Source: JBDXHU01 sp039989475
GTDB lineage: Bacteria > Pseudomonadota > Gammaproteobacteria > Pseudomonadales > Halieaceae
Assembly (NCBI GenBank): GCA_039989475.1
Contig: JBDXHU010000009.1
Coordinates: forward strand, 717,779 to 781,778
DNA: 64,000 nucleotides
Direction of reading: 5' to 3'
The notes beneath the pieces were generated by a model that saw nothing but the letters and a program-made list of their open reading frames with translations, had not been told where the DNA came from and ran no database searches. The position numbers and the translations under genes were made by a program. Below are positions 52,553 through 61,516 of this stretch, piece after piece; position 1 is the first letter of the stretch; each line of letters opens with the position of its first letter.

Positions 52553-54052
52553 ATGGCGCAAGCCAAAATCAAATCTCCGGCACCCTATCAACGCAGCCGC
52601 TCTGGCATCGACTGGGGCGACTACGATCCGGGGAAGTTCTACGACGAGATCATAAGTTCGCCGGGGAATGCCCGCGCCGCCGCTCGCGGCCTGGTCTCAT
52701 TCATCCGCAATATGTCTATTAAACACCTGAGCTCGCGCCAGCAGGCCGCTGACCTGGCCATCCAGGAAATGGGCATCAGCTTCACTGTCTATGACGATGG
52801 CGAGAATATTGATCGCTCCTGGCCGATGGACATCATCCCGCGAATCATCGCACTGCGGGAGTGGCAAGTGCTGGAACGCGGCTTGATGCAACGGCAGGCG
52901 GCGCTGAACCTGTTCATTGACGACATCTACAACAAGCAGAAGATTCTCAAGGACAAGGTACTACCGCGGGAGATTATTGACAGCTCGCCCGAGTTCCTCG
53001 AAGCCTGTATCGGCGCCAAGCCCCGCTACGGAGTCTGGTCGCATATCTGTGGCTCTGACCTGGTACGCGACGGCGACGGCACCATGTACGTGCTGGAAGA
53101 TAATTTGCGGGTGCCCTCTGGCGTTTCCTATATGCTGGAAAACCGTGCTATTTCAAAACGGGTGTTGCCGCAGCTGTTCGAGAAACACTTTATCCAGCCG
53201 GTCGATGACTACCCCTCGCAATTATTCGAAACACTGGCCTCGCTGTCACCGCGCAGCAGCGACAGCCCGGAGATCGTCGTTATGACGCCCGGGGTCTATA
53301 ACTCCGCCTACTTTGAACATGCCTACCTGGCCCAGCGCATGGGCGCCGAATTGGTAGAGGGCCCTGACCTGGTAGTTAATAGTGATGACAAGGTCTATAT
53401 GCGTACCATCCGCGGCCTGGAACGCGTGGATGTAATCTACCGTCGGATAAATGATGACTTTCTCGATCCGGAAGTGTTCCGACCTAATTCCATGCTGGGC
53501 ACGCCCGGCCTGTTCCGGGCCTGGCGCAAGGGCAATGTCGGCCTTGCCAATGCACCTGGCGCCGGCGTCGCCGACGACAAGGTCATCTATACCTTCGTAC
53601 CGGACATCATCAAGTACTACCTGGGCGAGGATCCTCAGATACCCAACGTACCCTCATTTCTTTGCGTCAACGATCAACACCGCAAGCATGTACTGGCCAA
53701 CCTGGAAAACATGGTGGTCAAACCCGCGAATGAGTCCGGCGGCTACGGCATGCTGATCGGCCCTGCCTCTAGCAAAAAGCAGCGCGAGGAATTCAAGGCC
53801 TTGATCAACAAGAACCCGCGCAATTACATGGCCCAGCCCGCACTGGCGTTGTCGACCGCGCCGACGCTCTGCGGCAGCAGCATACAGCCGCGGCACCTTG
53901 ATTTAAGGCCCTTCACATTGCAGGGCAAGCGTCATTATGTAACCGCCGGCGGATTAACCCGGGTCGCACTGCGCAAAGGCTCCCTGGTTGTGAACTCTTC
54001 CCAGGGTGGTGGCAGCAAGGACACCTGGATTGTGGACACGGAGTCAAACTGA
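52553..54052 (+). CDS. Circularly permuted ATP-grasp protein (DUF404/DUF407 type)
   Basis: 499 residues from the ATG at 52553; the frame is open 50 codons further. FYDEIISSPGNARAAARGL, LNLFIDDIYN and MYVLEDNLRVPSGVSYMLENR are hallmarks of the family. EIVVMTPGVYNSAYFEH and YRRINDDFLDP follow. VVKPANESGGYGMLIGP is the nucleotide-binding Lys-Pro-Ala segment. Members are predicted peptide or amide ligases in operons with alpha-E, transglutaminase and Anbu genes. The stop overlaps the alpha-E start (TGATG). The substrate is unknown. Confidence 0.9.
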   Translation: MAQAKIKSPAPYQRSRSGIDWGDYDPGKFYDEIISSPGNARAAARGLVSFIRNMSIKHLSSRQQAADLAIQEMGISFTVYDDGENIDRSWPMDIIPRIIALREWQVLERGLMQRQAALNLFIDDIYNKQKILKDKVLPREIIDSSPEFLEACIGAKPRYGVWSHICGSDLVRDGDGTMYVLEDNLRVPSGVSYMLENRAISKRVLPQLFEKHFIQPVDDYPSQLFETLASLSPRSSDSPEIVVMTPGVYNSAYFEHAYLAQRMGAELVEGPDLVVNSDDKVYMRTIRGLERVDVIYRRINDDFLDPEVFRPNSMLGTPGLFRAWRKGNVGLANAPGAGVADDKVIYTFVPDIIKYYLGEDPQIPNVPSFLCVNDQHRKHVLANLENMVVKPANESGGYGMLIGPASSKKQREEFKALINKNPRNYMAQPALALSTAPTLCGSSIQPRHLDLRPFTLQGKRHYVTAGGLTRVALRKGSLVVNSSQGGGSKDTWIVDTESN

Positions 54053-54981
54053 TGCTGTCGCGTGTTGCTCACAGGGCTTACTGGTTGGCGCGGTATCTGG
54101 AACGCGCCGAGGACACTGCGCGACTCATTCTGGTGCGCCACCAGTCGATACTCGATTTACCACGCAACTTGCAGCCGGGATGGGATGTACTGCTGGATGT
54201 GCTGGGCGCGAGCGAACACTTTGCCTCGCGGCCCGGCGCTGCCACCGAGAAAAATATTATCAGCTATGTTTTCAGCGACCGGCAAAACCCCTCCTCGATT
54301 ATCAGCAACCTCGCCAGCGCCCGGGAGAACATGCGCACCTCCAGGGAAGTGCTCCCAAGTGAAGCCTGGGAGCGCGTCAACAGTTTGTATCTCAGCGTGG
54401 CGCGGCGTTCGAACAAGGGCTTGCCCCGGGCTTCCCGCCACCAGGTATTGAACGGGATTATCCAGTCCTGCCAGCAGATTACCGGCATGCTGGCAGGCAC
54501 CATGAACCAGGATGCCGCCTACCAGTTTGTGCGACTGGGGCGCAACCTGGAGCGCGCTGACATGACAACCCGCATCATTGACGCTGGCTCAGCAAACCTG
54601 GTGAGCAGTGGTGATGAGGCGCTGCCCTACCAGAACGTTATGTGGATCAGTGTGCTGCAGTCGCTCAGCGCCTACCAGATGTATCGACTCAGTGTCGGTG
54701 CCAACGTGCACCCGGCAGACGTGCAGCACTTTTTGTTACGCAACGTCGACTTCCCCAGGACCCTGGCGCACTGCCTGGCACAGCTGGAAGGCTGTATGAA
54801 GAAATTGCCCGGGGCGGCCGATCCGCTTAAGCAAGTGCAACTGGTGCAGCGTAAACTCAAGCGAAGCAATTGCAGGGAGCTGCAAGGCGATGCGCTCTAT
54901 AAACTCCTCGACGACATGCAGTTGCGACTGCAAAAAATCGATGAGGTGATCACCGCGACCTGGTTCACCCCGGAGCAGTAA
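54052..54981 (+). CDS. Alpha-E domain protein (DUF403)
   Basis: 309 residues, all helical. MLSRVAHRAYWLARYLERAE is the typical start, and VRLGRNLERADMTTRIID repeats the Glu-Arg-Ala-(Glu/Asp) motif. The role is unknown; it always accompanies the circularly permuted ATP-grasp protein and may be its partner. Translationally coupled upstream; the zinc-peptidase gene follows after three bases. Confidence 0.9.
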   Translation: MLSRVAHRAYWLARYLERAEDTARLILVRHQSILDLPRNLQPGWDVLLDVLGASEHFASRPGAATEKNIISYVFSDRQNPSSIISNLASARENMRTSREVLPSEAWERVNSLYLSVARRSNKGLPRASRHQVLNGIIQSCQQITGMLAGTMNQDAAYQFVRLGRNLERADMTTRIIDAGSANLVSSGDEALPYQNVMWISVLQSLSAYQMYRLSVGANVHPADVQHFLLRNVDFPRTLAHCLAQLEGCMKKLPGAADPLKQVQLVQRKLKRSNCRELQGDALYKLLDDMQLRLQKIDEVITATWFTPEQ

Positions 54982-54984
54982 TCA

Positions 54985-56019
54985 ATGATGCCCCTGTATT
55001 GCCAATGCGGGCAGATCGTTTTCTGCGACAATACCCGTTGTGAAGCCTGCGGCCGAACTCTCGGCTTCCTGCCCAGGAACTCGGCAATGATTAGCGCCGA
55101 CACCCATTCAGATGGCAGCCTGCTGGATGACCACGGCAATAGCTACCAACTCTGTGCCAACCGACGCGAATACATGGCCTGCAACGGCCTGGTGGCAAGC
55201 ACTGAGGCCACAGGACCTGAGACGCTGTGTGACTGCTGCCAGCTCAACCGCACCATCCCCATTGTTGACCGCCCAGAGAATGTGTCGCGCTGGCAAAAAC
55301 TGGAGCGAGCCAAGCGCCGCATGATTGCAGGTCTGTCGGCGCTGGGCCTGGATGTGAATGGAGGTGGCTTTGGTTCGGGGTCAGTCATGCGTTTCGACTT
55401 CCTGGAAGACCAGCGCAGTCATCCCGACGTGCTGGAGTCATTTGTCTCAACCGGCCACAAGGATGGTGTGATTACCATCAACCTGATGGAGGCTGACGAC
55501 GTTCAACGGGTCACGCAGCGCGAACTCATGGGTGAACGTTACCGGACACTGCTGGGCCATTTTCGCCATGAAGCCGGCCACTACTTTTACACTCCGTTGG
55601 TGACCGCCCCGGCGGCCTTCGCCAGCATATTCGGCGACCCCCTGGCGGATTATGCAAACGCGGTTGAAGCTTATTACGAGCGCGGCCCGGCTGCGGGCTG
55701 GGATGAGCAGTACATCAGCGCCTATGCCAGCTCTCACCCACTGGAAGACTGGGCCGAGTGTTTTGCGCACTACCTGCATATCCAGGACACTCTGGATACC
55801 GCCGCCGCTCACAAGCTGGTGCATGCCACGAATGGCTCATTGCGAGAGCAGCTGCAGAGCTGGGGGGAGTTGACGGTAGCCATGAACGAGCTGAGTCGCA
55901 GCCTGGGCCTGCGTGATCCCTATCCCTTCGTATTGCAGGAACCGGTGATCGCCAAGCTGGAATATGTGCACGCCACCATTGCAGACGCCAGAACGGGCCA
56001 GGCCAGCTTCGTCGGGTGA
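54985..56019 (+). CDS. Putative zinc peptidase with N-terminal zinc ribbon
   Basis: 344 residues. The N-terminus has C-x-C and C-x2-C pairs (YCQCGQ, CEACGR) and a further set (CDCC), typical of the zinc-ribbon domain of this family. HEAGH at 195-199 is the HExxH zinc site, and EDWAECFAHYLH supplies the downstream Glu. No signal peptide, so probably cytoplasmic. It is third in the ATP-grasp/alpha-E operon and convergent with Anbu copy 1. It may process the peptide tag or product made by the ligase (inferred). Confidence 0.82.
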   Translation: MMPLYCQCGQIVFCDNTRCEACGRTLGFLPRNSAMISADTHSDGSLLDDHGNSYQLCANRREYMACNGLVASTEATGPETLCDCCQLNRTIPIVDRPENVSRWQKLERAKRRMIAGLSALGLDVNGGGFGSGSVMRFDFLEDQRSHPDVLESFVSTGHKDGVITINLMEADDVQRVTQRELMGERYRTLLGHFRHEAGHYFYTPLVTAPAAFASIFGDPLADYANAVEAYYERGPAAGWDEQYISAYASSHPLEDWAECFAHYLHIQDTLDTAAAHKLVHATNGSLREQLQSWGELTVAMNELSRSLGLRDPYPFVLQEPVIAKLEYVHATIADARTGQASFVG

Positions 56020-56023
56020 TTAC

Positions 56024-56812
56024 TCAGTCGCGAGTCGCGTCTCCAGAGGGTTCGCTAAGAGGCTGGGCTTTGGCGGCGCTGCGCTTTTCCCACTCAAATA
56101 GCGGCAGTTCCAGAAACGCAGCCTGAATGGCAGCGCCCCAGGCCTGTCGCAAGGTGCGCAGGTAGGAGTCATCCTCGGCCAACTTAATATAGTGGTCGGC
56201 CTCGAAGGTATCATTCTCATACACCAGCACTTCCACCGGCGGCCCGACCGTGGCATTGGCCCGCATGGTGGAATCCATGGACACCAGCGCGCAGCGTGCA
56301 GCATCTTCCAGACTCGTGTCGGGACCCAGCAGGCGGTCGAGTATGGGTTTGCCATACTTGCTCTCGCCTATCTGCAAGTAGGGTGTTTCCTCAGAAACGG
56401 AAATGAAGTTACCAACCGAATACATCATGTACACAGCCGGCTTTCCGCCCCGAATTTGCCCTCCGACAATAAATGACACCGAGGTGTTGATATCGGCATC
56501 GGCCGTGGAGTCACTGGCCTCTGACTGCGCCTCGCGACTGACCCGGCTGACATAGTTGGCGACCTCCGTCATCGATTCGCAATGGCGCAGCGATTCACCC
56601 TCCTTGTCGTCCAGGTGGGCTTCAATCTGGCTGGTAACTGCCTGGGTGGTGGCCAGGTTACCGGCGCTGAGCAATACCACCATGCGATCCGGGTCACTGT
56701 CATAGATATGCATCTTCGAGTAAGCCGAAAGCAGGTCGGGGCCGGCATTGGTGCGAGAGTCGGAGCAAAATACCAATCCCTCACCAGTAGCAATGGCGAC
56801 GCAGTAGGTCAT
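56024..56812 (-). CDS. Anbu proteasome-like peptidase, copy 1
   Basis: 262 residues. Anbu (bacterial proteasome homologue) is related to HslV and the 20S beta subunit. After Met removal, Thr2 of MTYCVAIAT is the N-terminal nucleophile. CSDSRTNAGPD and SKMHIY hold the conserved Asp and Lys. LSAGNLATTQAV, ADINTSVSFIVGGQ, YLQIGESKYGKPILDR and SMDSTMRANATVGPPVEVLVY are family segments. The transglutaminase gene lies four bases upstream on the same strand. A close paralogue lies at 57857. The tail after EKRSA differs from copy 2. Confidence 0.93.
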   Translation of the reverse strand: MTYCVAIATGEGLVFCSDSRTNAGPDLLSAYSKMHIYDSDPDRMVVLLSAGNLATTQAVTSQIEAHLDDKEGESLRHCESMTEVANYVSRVSREAQSEASDSTADADINTSVSFIVGGQIRGGKPAVYMMYSVGNFISVSEETPYLQIGESKYGKPILDRLLGPDTSLEDAARCALVSMDSTMRANATVGPPVEVLVYENDTFEADHYIKLAEDDSYLRTLRQAWGAAIQAAFLELPLFEWEKRSAAKAQPLSEPSGDATRD

Positions 56813-56816
56813 TTAT

Positions 56817-57608
56817 TCATGCGTCCCCGACCAGCGACACACTGACATGGGCAGAGCTGGTGATGGGGAGCGGGCCGAACTGGTGATAGATCGCCACATC
56901 AGCCGCATCCCGACCCACAGCAATGGCCAGCCGCGGGCTCTCCAGACACTCCTGGGTGGGATCAAAGGTGTACCAGCGGCCGCCTACCCAGGCCTCGAAC
57001 CAGGCGTGCAGGTCCATAGGCTCCAGGCCCGCCAGGTAGCCCACCACCATGCGCGCTGGAATGCTGACACTGCGGCACATGGCAATGCCCACATGGGCCA
57101 GGTCCCGGCACACACCGTAGCCCTGCCGGCGCACCTCATCGGCGCTGAGCAAGGTATCCCCTGTACCCGGCCGGTAGCTGACATGCTGCCTGACCCAGTC
57201 ACTGATGATAGCGACCTGGTCGTAACCCGATAGCGTATTGCCGATCGCCTGCCGGGTAATATCACCGAGGCGATCGGATTCACAGTAGCGGGTGGGCACC
57301 AGGTAGCCGAGCACGTCCAGGGGCAGGTCCTGCACCAGGATAAATGGCGCTCCCGGGGCGACGGCCATGGTGGCCGCTGTCTCCGCCTCGACCACACTAT
57401 GGATAGAGAACTCCACCGCTGGCGCCACCAGGCGCTGGCAGAAATTACCGAACATGTCCGTGTATTCGACTACCGGCACCTCGTGGGAAAACCCATAGCT
57501 TTCAGAGGAAATGCGCTGCGAATCACCAGCACGGGGACGCAGCATCAATATCAGCGGCGTTTCTACTTCGAGGTGCATGGCGATATCGCAGGTGGCCCTG
57601 ATGCGCAT
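56817..57608 (-). CDS. Transglutaminase-like cysteine protease of the Anbu locus
   Basis: 263 residues from the ATG at 57608; the open frame runs on upstream but without family sequence and into Anbu copy 2. MRIRATCDIAMHLEVETPL is a family-like beta start. YRPGTGDTLLSADEVRRQGYG leads to catalytic Cys167 in VCRDLAH; His is in DLHAWFEAW and Asp in FDPTQ. No signal peptide. Such proteins sit in Anbu/ATP-grasp/alpha-E operons and may cleave or form isopeptide bonds. It is divergent from Anbu copy 2 and coupled to copy 1. Confidence 0.88.
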   Translation of the reverse strand: MRIRATCDIAMHLEVETPLILMLRPRAGDSQRISSESYGFSHEVPVVEYTDMFGNFCQRLVAPAVEFSIHSVVEAETAATMAVAPGAPFILVQDLPLDVLGYLVPTRYCESDRLGDITRQAIGNTLSGYDQVAIISDWVRQHVSYRPGTGDTLLSADEVRRQGYGVCRDLAHVGIAMCRSVSIPARMVVGYLAGLEPMDLHAWFEAWVGGRWYTFDPTQECLESPRLAIAVGRDAADVAIYHQFGPLPITSSAHVSVSLVGDA

Positions 57609-57856
57609 AGTGCTCACTAATCCAAAGATCCGGCTGCTTATCCTACGGCGCTTATGCCGACCAACACAACTGCCGCAAAAACTGAAATCCAGCCACCGCG
57701 GCGATTCCCTCTCGGGGCAAAACCTGATAACTTCACCAGTGCAAGAACATTGCTCTGCGAGAGCAATGGATGCTTCACAAGCCATTGATTTTATTAGAAT
57801 AATAATTCCATAACTCAGCGACAGCCTGCGCTGGGGAAAACGAGACAAGCAGTTAT
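57609..57856. promoter_or_regulatory. Divergent regulatory region with 9-bp stem hairpin
   Basis: 248 bases between transglutaminase and Anbu copy 2. CATTGCTCT and AGAGCAATG pair perfectly around GCG at 57748-57768. An AT-rich stretch at about 57784-57812 could hold the Anbu copy 2 promoter. The region is less GC-rich than its surroundings. No known operator matched. Confidence 0.45.
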
Positions 57857-58627
57857 ATGACCTATTGCGTTGCCGTCGCAACCACAGACGGACTGATCTT
57901 TTGCTCTGATTCCCGCACCAATGCGGGTCCAGATGTCCTTTCCAGTTACAGCAAAATGCACCTGTACAACAACGACCCTGATCGTCTGGTGGTGATACTG
58001 AGTGCCGGTAACCTGGCCACCACCCAGGCCGTTATCAGCCAGATCGACCTCGACCAGGAGACGCCTGAATCTGAATGCCTGTCCAGCTGCGAGAAGATGG
58101 GTGACGTGGCGCGCTATGTTGCCCGGGTGAGTCGTGAGCAGCAGGAGCACGCAACGGAATCCACCGGCGACGCCGATATCAACACCTCGGCCTCTTTTAT
58201 TGTCGGTGGCCAGGTGCGAGGGTCTGATCCTGTCATCTACAGAATCTACAGCGCCGGCAACTTTATTTCAGTGTCCGACGAAACCCCCTACCTGCAGATC
58301 GGCGAGAGTAAATACGGCAAACCCATACTGGATCGAATCCTCACCCCGGAGATGGACCTGGAGGACGCGGCTCGCTGCGCACTGGTCTCCATGGACTCAA
58401 CGATCAAGGCCAATGCCACGGTAGGACCACCGGTGGAAGTACTGGTGTACGAGCGTGACAGCTTTGAGTCAGACCACTACATCAAGCTTGGTGAGGAAGA
58501 CCCTTACCTGCTGGAAATACGCCGCGCCTGGACCGAAGCCATCAAGTCCGCCTTCGTCGAGTTACCCTTGTTTGACTGGGAGAAGCGCTCAGCACGCTCC
58601 CTGCACGCGGTGAAGGACGAGCGTTAA
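57857..58627 (+). CDS. Anbu proteasome-like peptidase, copy 2
   Basis: 256 residues, clearly paralogous to copy 1 across its length. MTYCVAVATTDGLIFCSDSR, SKMHLY, LSAGNLATTQAV, DINTSASFIVGGQ, YLQIGESKYGKPILDR, SMDSTIKANATVGPP and ELPLFDWEKRSA are shared. The nucleophile Thr2 and the Asp/Lys residues are intact, so it should be active. Differences cluster in residues about 65-100 and the C-terminus. It could form its own ring or mix with copy 1. It has its own promoter, opposite to transglutaminase-Anbu 1. Confidence 0.93.
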   Translation: MTYCVAVATTDGLIFCSDSRTNAGPDVLSSYSKMHLYNNDPDRLVVILSAGNLATTQAVISQIDLDQETPESECLSSCEKMGDVARYVARVSREQQEHATESTGDADINTSASFIVGGQVRGSDPVIYRIYSAGNFISVSDETPYLQIGESKYGKPILDRILTPEMDLEDAARCALVSMDSTIKANATVGPPVEVLVYERDSFESDHYIKLGEEDPYLLEIRRAWTEAIKSAFVELPLFDWEKRSARSLHAVKDER

Positions 58628-58642
58628 ACGCGTCCCTTCTCC

Positions 58643-59431
58643 TTACCAGGTAAACGTAGAGCCCAGGTCAAAGCGCGCCAACTCCTGCCTGTCCTTATCG
58701 CCCAGCACCATGTTGCCGTCTTCCATACGCCAGGTCCGCACCTGGGCCAACATCGCCAGATAACGAGTTTCCAGCTCGGAGTTGTCCGGGCACGCCATGC
58801 GCGTGGAAGCAATCTCTCCCAGTGTCAGGGATGTTCCGTTGAGAACATAGCCCCCATTGTAATTATTGCAGCCAGAGAAGCCGCTGAATTTGGGCTCGCT
58901 ACGATCCACTTGAATGATTGGTGTATGCTCCAGCGCCTCAAGTTCAACAGGCTCTCCACCCAGAGACGCGAGGTGCCAGGCGATACCCTGCAGTGACATG
59001 GTTTTGCCCGGCACTGACGCTATCTTCTCACGCAAGGGCCGCAGCTCTAACTCAATAGCTTCCTGGGTAAACGGATCATCCAGCGTTGCCGAGTTAGAAA
59101 GCACCTTGTCATCACTCCGCACCACAGCCTGCAAGCGATAGTCGCCGCCTTCACGCACTGCGGAATCAGCATAGAGTATTTCAAAATCGGAAGGCTCATC
59201 CGCGGCGACGCCCATCTGGGTGCTGGCTAACACACGAGGCTCAGGCAACTCCTGGGAGACTTCCTCGAGAGAGACAATAATCGAAGAGCCCTGTGGGACA
59301 GACGCGGGATGCAATACAACAACCTTGCCCTCAATTGTCGAGAGCTCCGGTTCAGGTATTGGCTTCTCTGAGCAGGCCTGGACCAGGAACAGGCACAGGG
59401 TGGCCAGGGTGAGGTTACGAATAGTCTGCAT
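58643..59431 (-). CDS. META-domain lipoprotein with YbaY-like N-domain
   Basis: 262 residues from the ATG at 59431 (GGAG eight bases upstream). The lipobox LVQAC makes it a lipoprotein. The N-terminal half (TIEGKVVVLHP, GSSIIVSLEEVS, YRLQAVVRSDDKV) resembles YbaY-type lipoproteins. The C-terminal half (LASLGGEPV, SGFSGCNNYNGGY, IASTRMACPDNSELE, WRMEDGNMVLGD) is a META/HslJ domain, linked to stress and antibiotic tolerance in E. coli. It is convergent with Anbu copy 2. Confidence 0.85.
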   Translation of the reverse strand: MQTIRNLTLATLCLFLVQACSEKPIPEPELSTIEGKVVVLHPASVPQGSSIIVSLEEVSQELPEPRVLASTQMGVAADEPSDFEILYADSAVREGGDYRLQAVVRSDDKVLSNSATLDDPFTQEAIELELRPLREKIASVPGKTMSLQGIAWHLASLGGEPVELEALEHTPIIQVDRSEPKFSGFSGCNNYNGGYVLNGTSLTLGEIASTRMACPDNSELETRYLAMLAQVRTWRMEDGNMVLGDKDRQELARFDLGSTFTW

Positions 59432-59532
59432 GCAAGATGTCTCCAGTGAAGATAGCGGCGGCCCAGCGAGCTTTCGGGCCACCTGATTCGGTAAGGAATG
59501 ATAATGAAGTTTTTCGTCTTGTCTAGTAGGGC

Positions 59533-59557
59533 GGCCCAGTAGGAAGGCCCAGTAGGA
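59533..59557 (+). repeat. Short tandem repeat in intergenic gap
   Basis: GGCCCAGTAGGA occurs twice with a 13-bp period in the 276-base gap between the META lipoprotein start and the GH16 stop. A partial third copy precedes it. The rest of the gap showed nothing recognisable. Confidence 0.6.
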
Positions 59558-59707
59558 CGACAGCTTGCGCAGACAAGAGCTGAATGCTGAGCATCGCTAC
59601 CGGGAAAAGCGGTGTCTTGACGCTACAGGAGGCCGAAGGACCCCCCTCCCTGGACGGTAATCGCGTATTCAACTCAAACGGGCATTCCGGGCGTTAGATG
59701 GCCGCTG

Positions 59708-61516
59708 TTAAAATCGCACTTCCACCTCATTGAGCAGGACTGATCCCCCCCTGGGTAGTACAAAGTTGTAACCCCAGATCACGGACCAGCTATAACCATC
59801 GTTGGGGGCGCCATCTGGCTGCTCCGCGCTGCGGGTCAGGTTATCGATCGGCAGCTCTACCTCGCGCCAGCCACTGACATCATCCACAAAGCTGGTCTCG
59901 AACAGCTCGCCCGTGTCCGGGGCCCCGTAGACTCGAACATAATCAACCAGCGTTTCGGCGGGCAACTGGATGTTGGGATCAACCGGGCCGCCGAAGTTTC
60001 CGCCTATGGCCACATTGAGAATCAGGAAGACCTCGTCATTGAACACCCAGTCATTAGGGCTGACGTCAGCGGGGGTCGCGGTATGGTAGAGGATGTCGTC
60101 AACGTACCACCTGATCACATCCGGCTCCCATTCCACCGCGAAGCTGCGGTAATCATTGGCGACAGGCTCACTGAACTGGTAGTCGTCGCCGAAGCTTTGC
60201 GAAGCAGAGTAGCCCGGGCCGTGAATGGTACCGAAGACCTCGTTGGGCTCGCGACCCACATATTCCATGAAGTCGATTTCACCGGTTCGCGGCCAGCCAA
60301 CCTGGCCGATATCGGTACCCAGGCTCCAGAATGCGGGCCAGAGGCCCGCACCCGTGGGCACCTTTATGCGGGACTCAATGCGGCCGTAGGCAAACTCCGC
60401 CTGGTTCGCGGTAATCAGCCGTGCCGAGGTGTATTGACAGGAGCCGTAGTAGCAACTGAGCGAACCGTCGGCTTCTCTTACAGTAATAACCAGGTTCCCC
60501 TCGCCGTCGGTCGCGGCATTGTCCGCCTCACCGGTGTAATACTGCAATTCATCATTGCCCCAGCCAGGAATACCATTGTTGGTGCCGTCGCCTATTTCCG
60601 GAGTCCATATATCCGGGTTGGGAAGCGTGCCCGCCGGCTCATCGAACTCCTCGCTCCAGGCCAGTACCCAGCCATCAACACCTGGATCCGGGGGGCGGTT
60701 GGTCTTGATCTGGACGGTGACCGTCTCACCGCTGCCGGTGCCGTTGTAGGAGAAATTCAGTGTCTTGCGCCCAGCCCAGTTATTGGCCAGGGCAAAGTCC
60801 TTGCTGAACTCGGCATCAGCGCCACCATCATAGAGCCCGCCTGACTCCAGCACCCTGAGGAAGCTGTCCAGATCAGCGTATTCACTGCTTCCCTCACTGA
60901 AGGTACTAACGCCATTGTGCGCACTGCTATCGCTAACCGTGTTGAGAATGTATTCACGTCCCTCGGCTACCGTGTCCAGGAAACGCCCGAAGACTGTGAT
61001 GTTATCTATGTCCTGACGCGCCGAAGACTGAGCTTCAAAAACCAGGCGAGTCTCATCAGCCGGGCCCCCGCTGCTATGACAGCTCAGGCAATAGGTATCC
61101 AGGATGGGGCCGGCAATGGTCTCTTCGAACAACTGGGTTACCTCGGCATCCTCGGGAATAAACACTGCCGTCGTGGCAGGGGCCACGTAATCCGGAAAGC
61201 TCTCGTTGATCAGGTCTACAAAGCCCTGGGGAATATTAAAGTCGCAGTTGTCGCCTACCGAGTCCGCAGCACAGGCAAGCCCCGTCCAGCCACTGAACAC
61301 CCAGCCAGGCCTGGGAACGGGCTGGTAGGAAACGATATAGTCTTCATCTGTTATATCGTTCTCGGTGCAGCGCGGGGATTGAGCCCGGAATTCCTCCAGG
61401 GTACAACCGCGTTCACCAGACAGTCGTTCGACGATGTCTCCCTCGCCCTCGATCTCCAGGGGGTGCTTGCAGGCCTGCAAGAGCACCAGGGACAGGATGA
61501 CTAACAATATTTTCAT
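59708..61516 (-). CDS. GH16 lipoprotein (laminarinase-like) with CXXCH and split carbohydrate-binding region
   Basis: 602 residues. Lipobox LLQAC (Cys16). Residues about 65-85 (RPGWVFSGWTGLAC) form a small SGW-type repeat. C143-LSC-H147 is a single c-type haem motif within a region resembling cytochrome-like lipoproteins. The GH16 domain spans about 285-540: WGNDELQYYTG, GLWPAFWSLG and GEIDFMEYVG with Glu413 and Glu418 as nucleophile and acid. Flanking beta-rich pieces (about 250-280 and 540-602) look like two halves of one carbohydrate-binding sandwich. Likely substrate: beta-1,3-glucan. It is divergent from the sulfatase. Confidence 0.88.
   Translation of the reverse strand: MKILLVILSLVLLQACKHPLEIEGEGDIVERLSGERGCTLEEFRAQSPRCTENDITDEDYIVSYQPVPRPGWVFSGWTGLACAADSVGDNCDFNIPQGFVDLINESFPDYVAPATTAVFIPEDAEVTQLFEETIAGPILDTYCLSCHSSGGPADETRLVFEAQSSARQDIDNITVFGRFLDTVAEGREYILNTVSDSSAHNGVSTFSEGSSEYADLDSFLRVLESGGLYDGGADAEFSKDFALANNWAGRKTLNFSYNGTGSGETVTVQIKTNRPPDPGVDGWVLAWSEEFDEPAGTLPNPDIWTPEIGDGTNNGIPGWGNDELQYYTGEADNAATDGEGNLVITVREADGSLSCYYGSCQYTSARLITANQAEFAYGRIESRIKVPTGAGLWPAFWSLGTDIGQVGWPRTGEIDFMEYVGREPNEVFGTIHGPGYSASQSFGDDYQFSEPVANDYRSFAVEWEPDVIRWYVDDILYHTATPADVSPNDWVFNDEVFLILNVAIGGNFGGPVDPNIQLPAETLVDYVRVYGAPDTGELFETSFVDDVSGWREVELPIDNLTRSAEQPDGAPNDGYSWSVIWGYNFVLPRGGSVLLNEVEVRF

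Noticed and set aside
57609..57881. N-terminal extension of the transglutaminase-like protein
   Set aside because: It has no family sequence and would run into Anbu copy 2.
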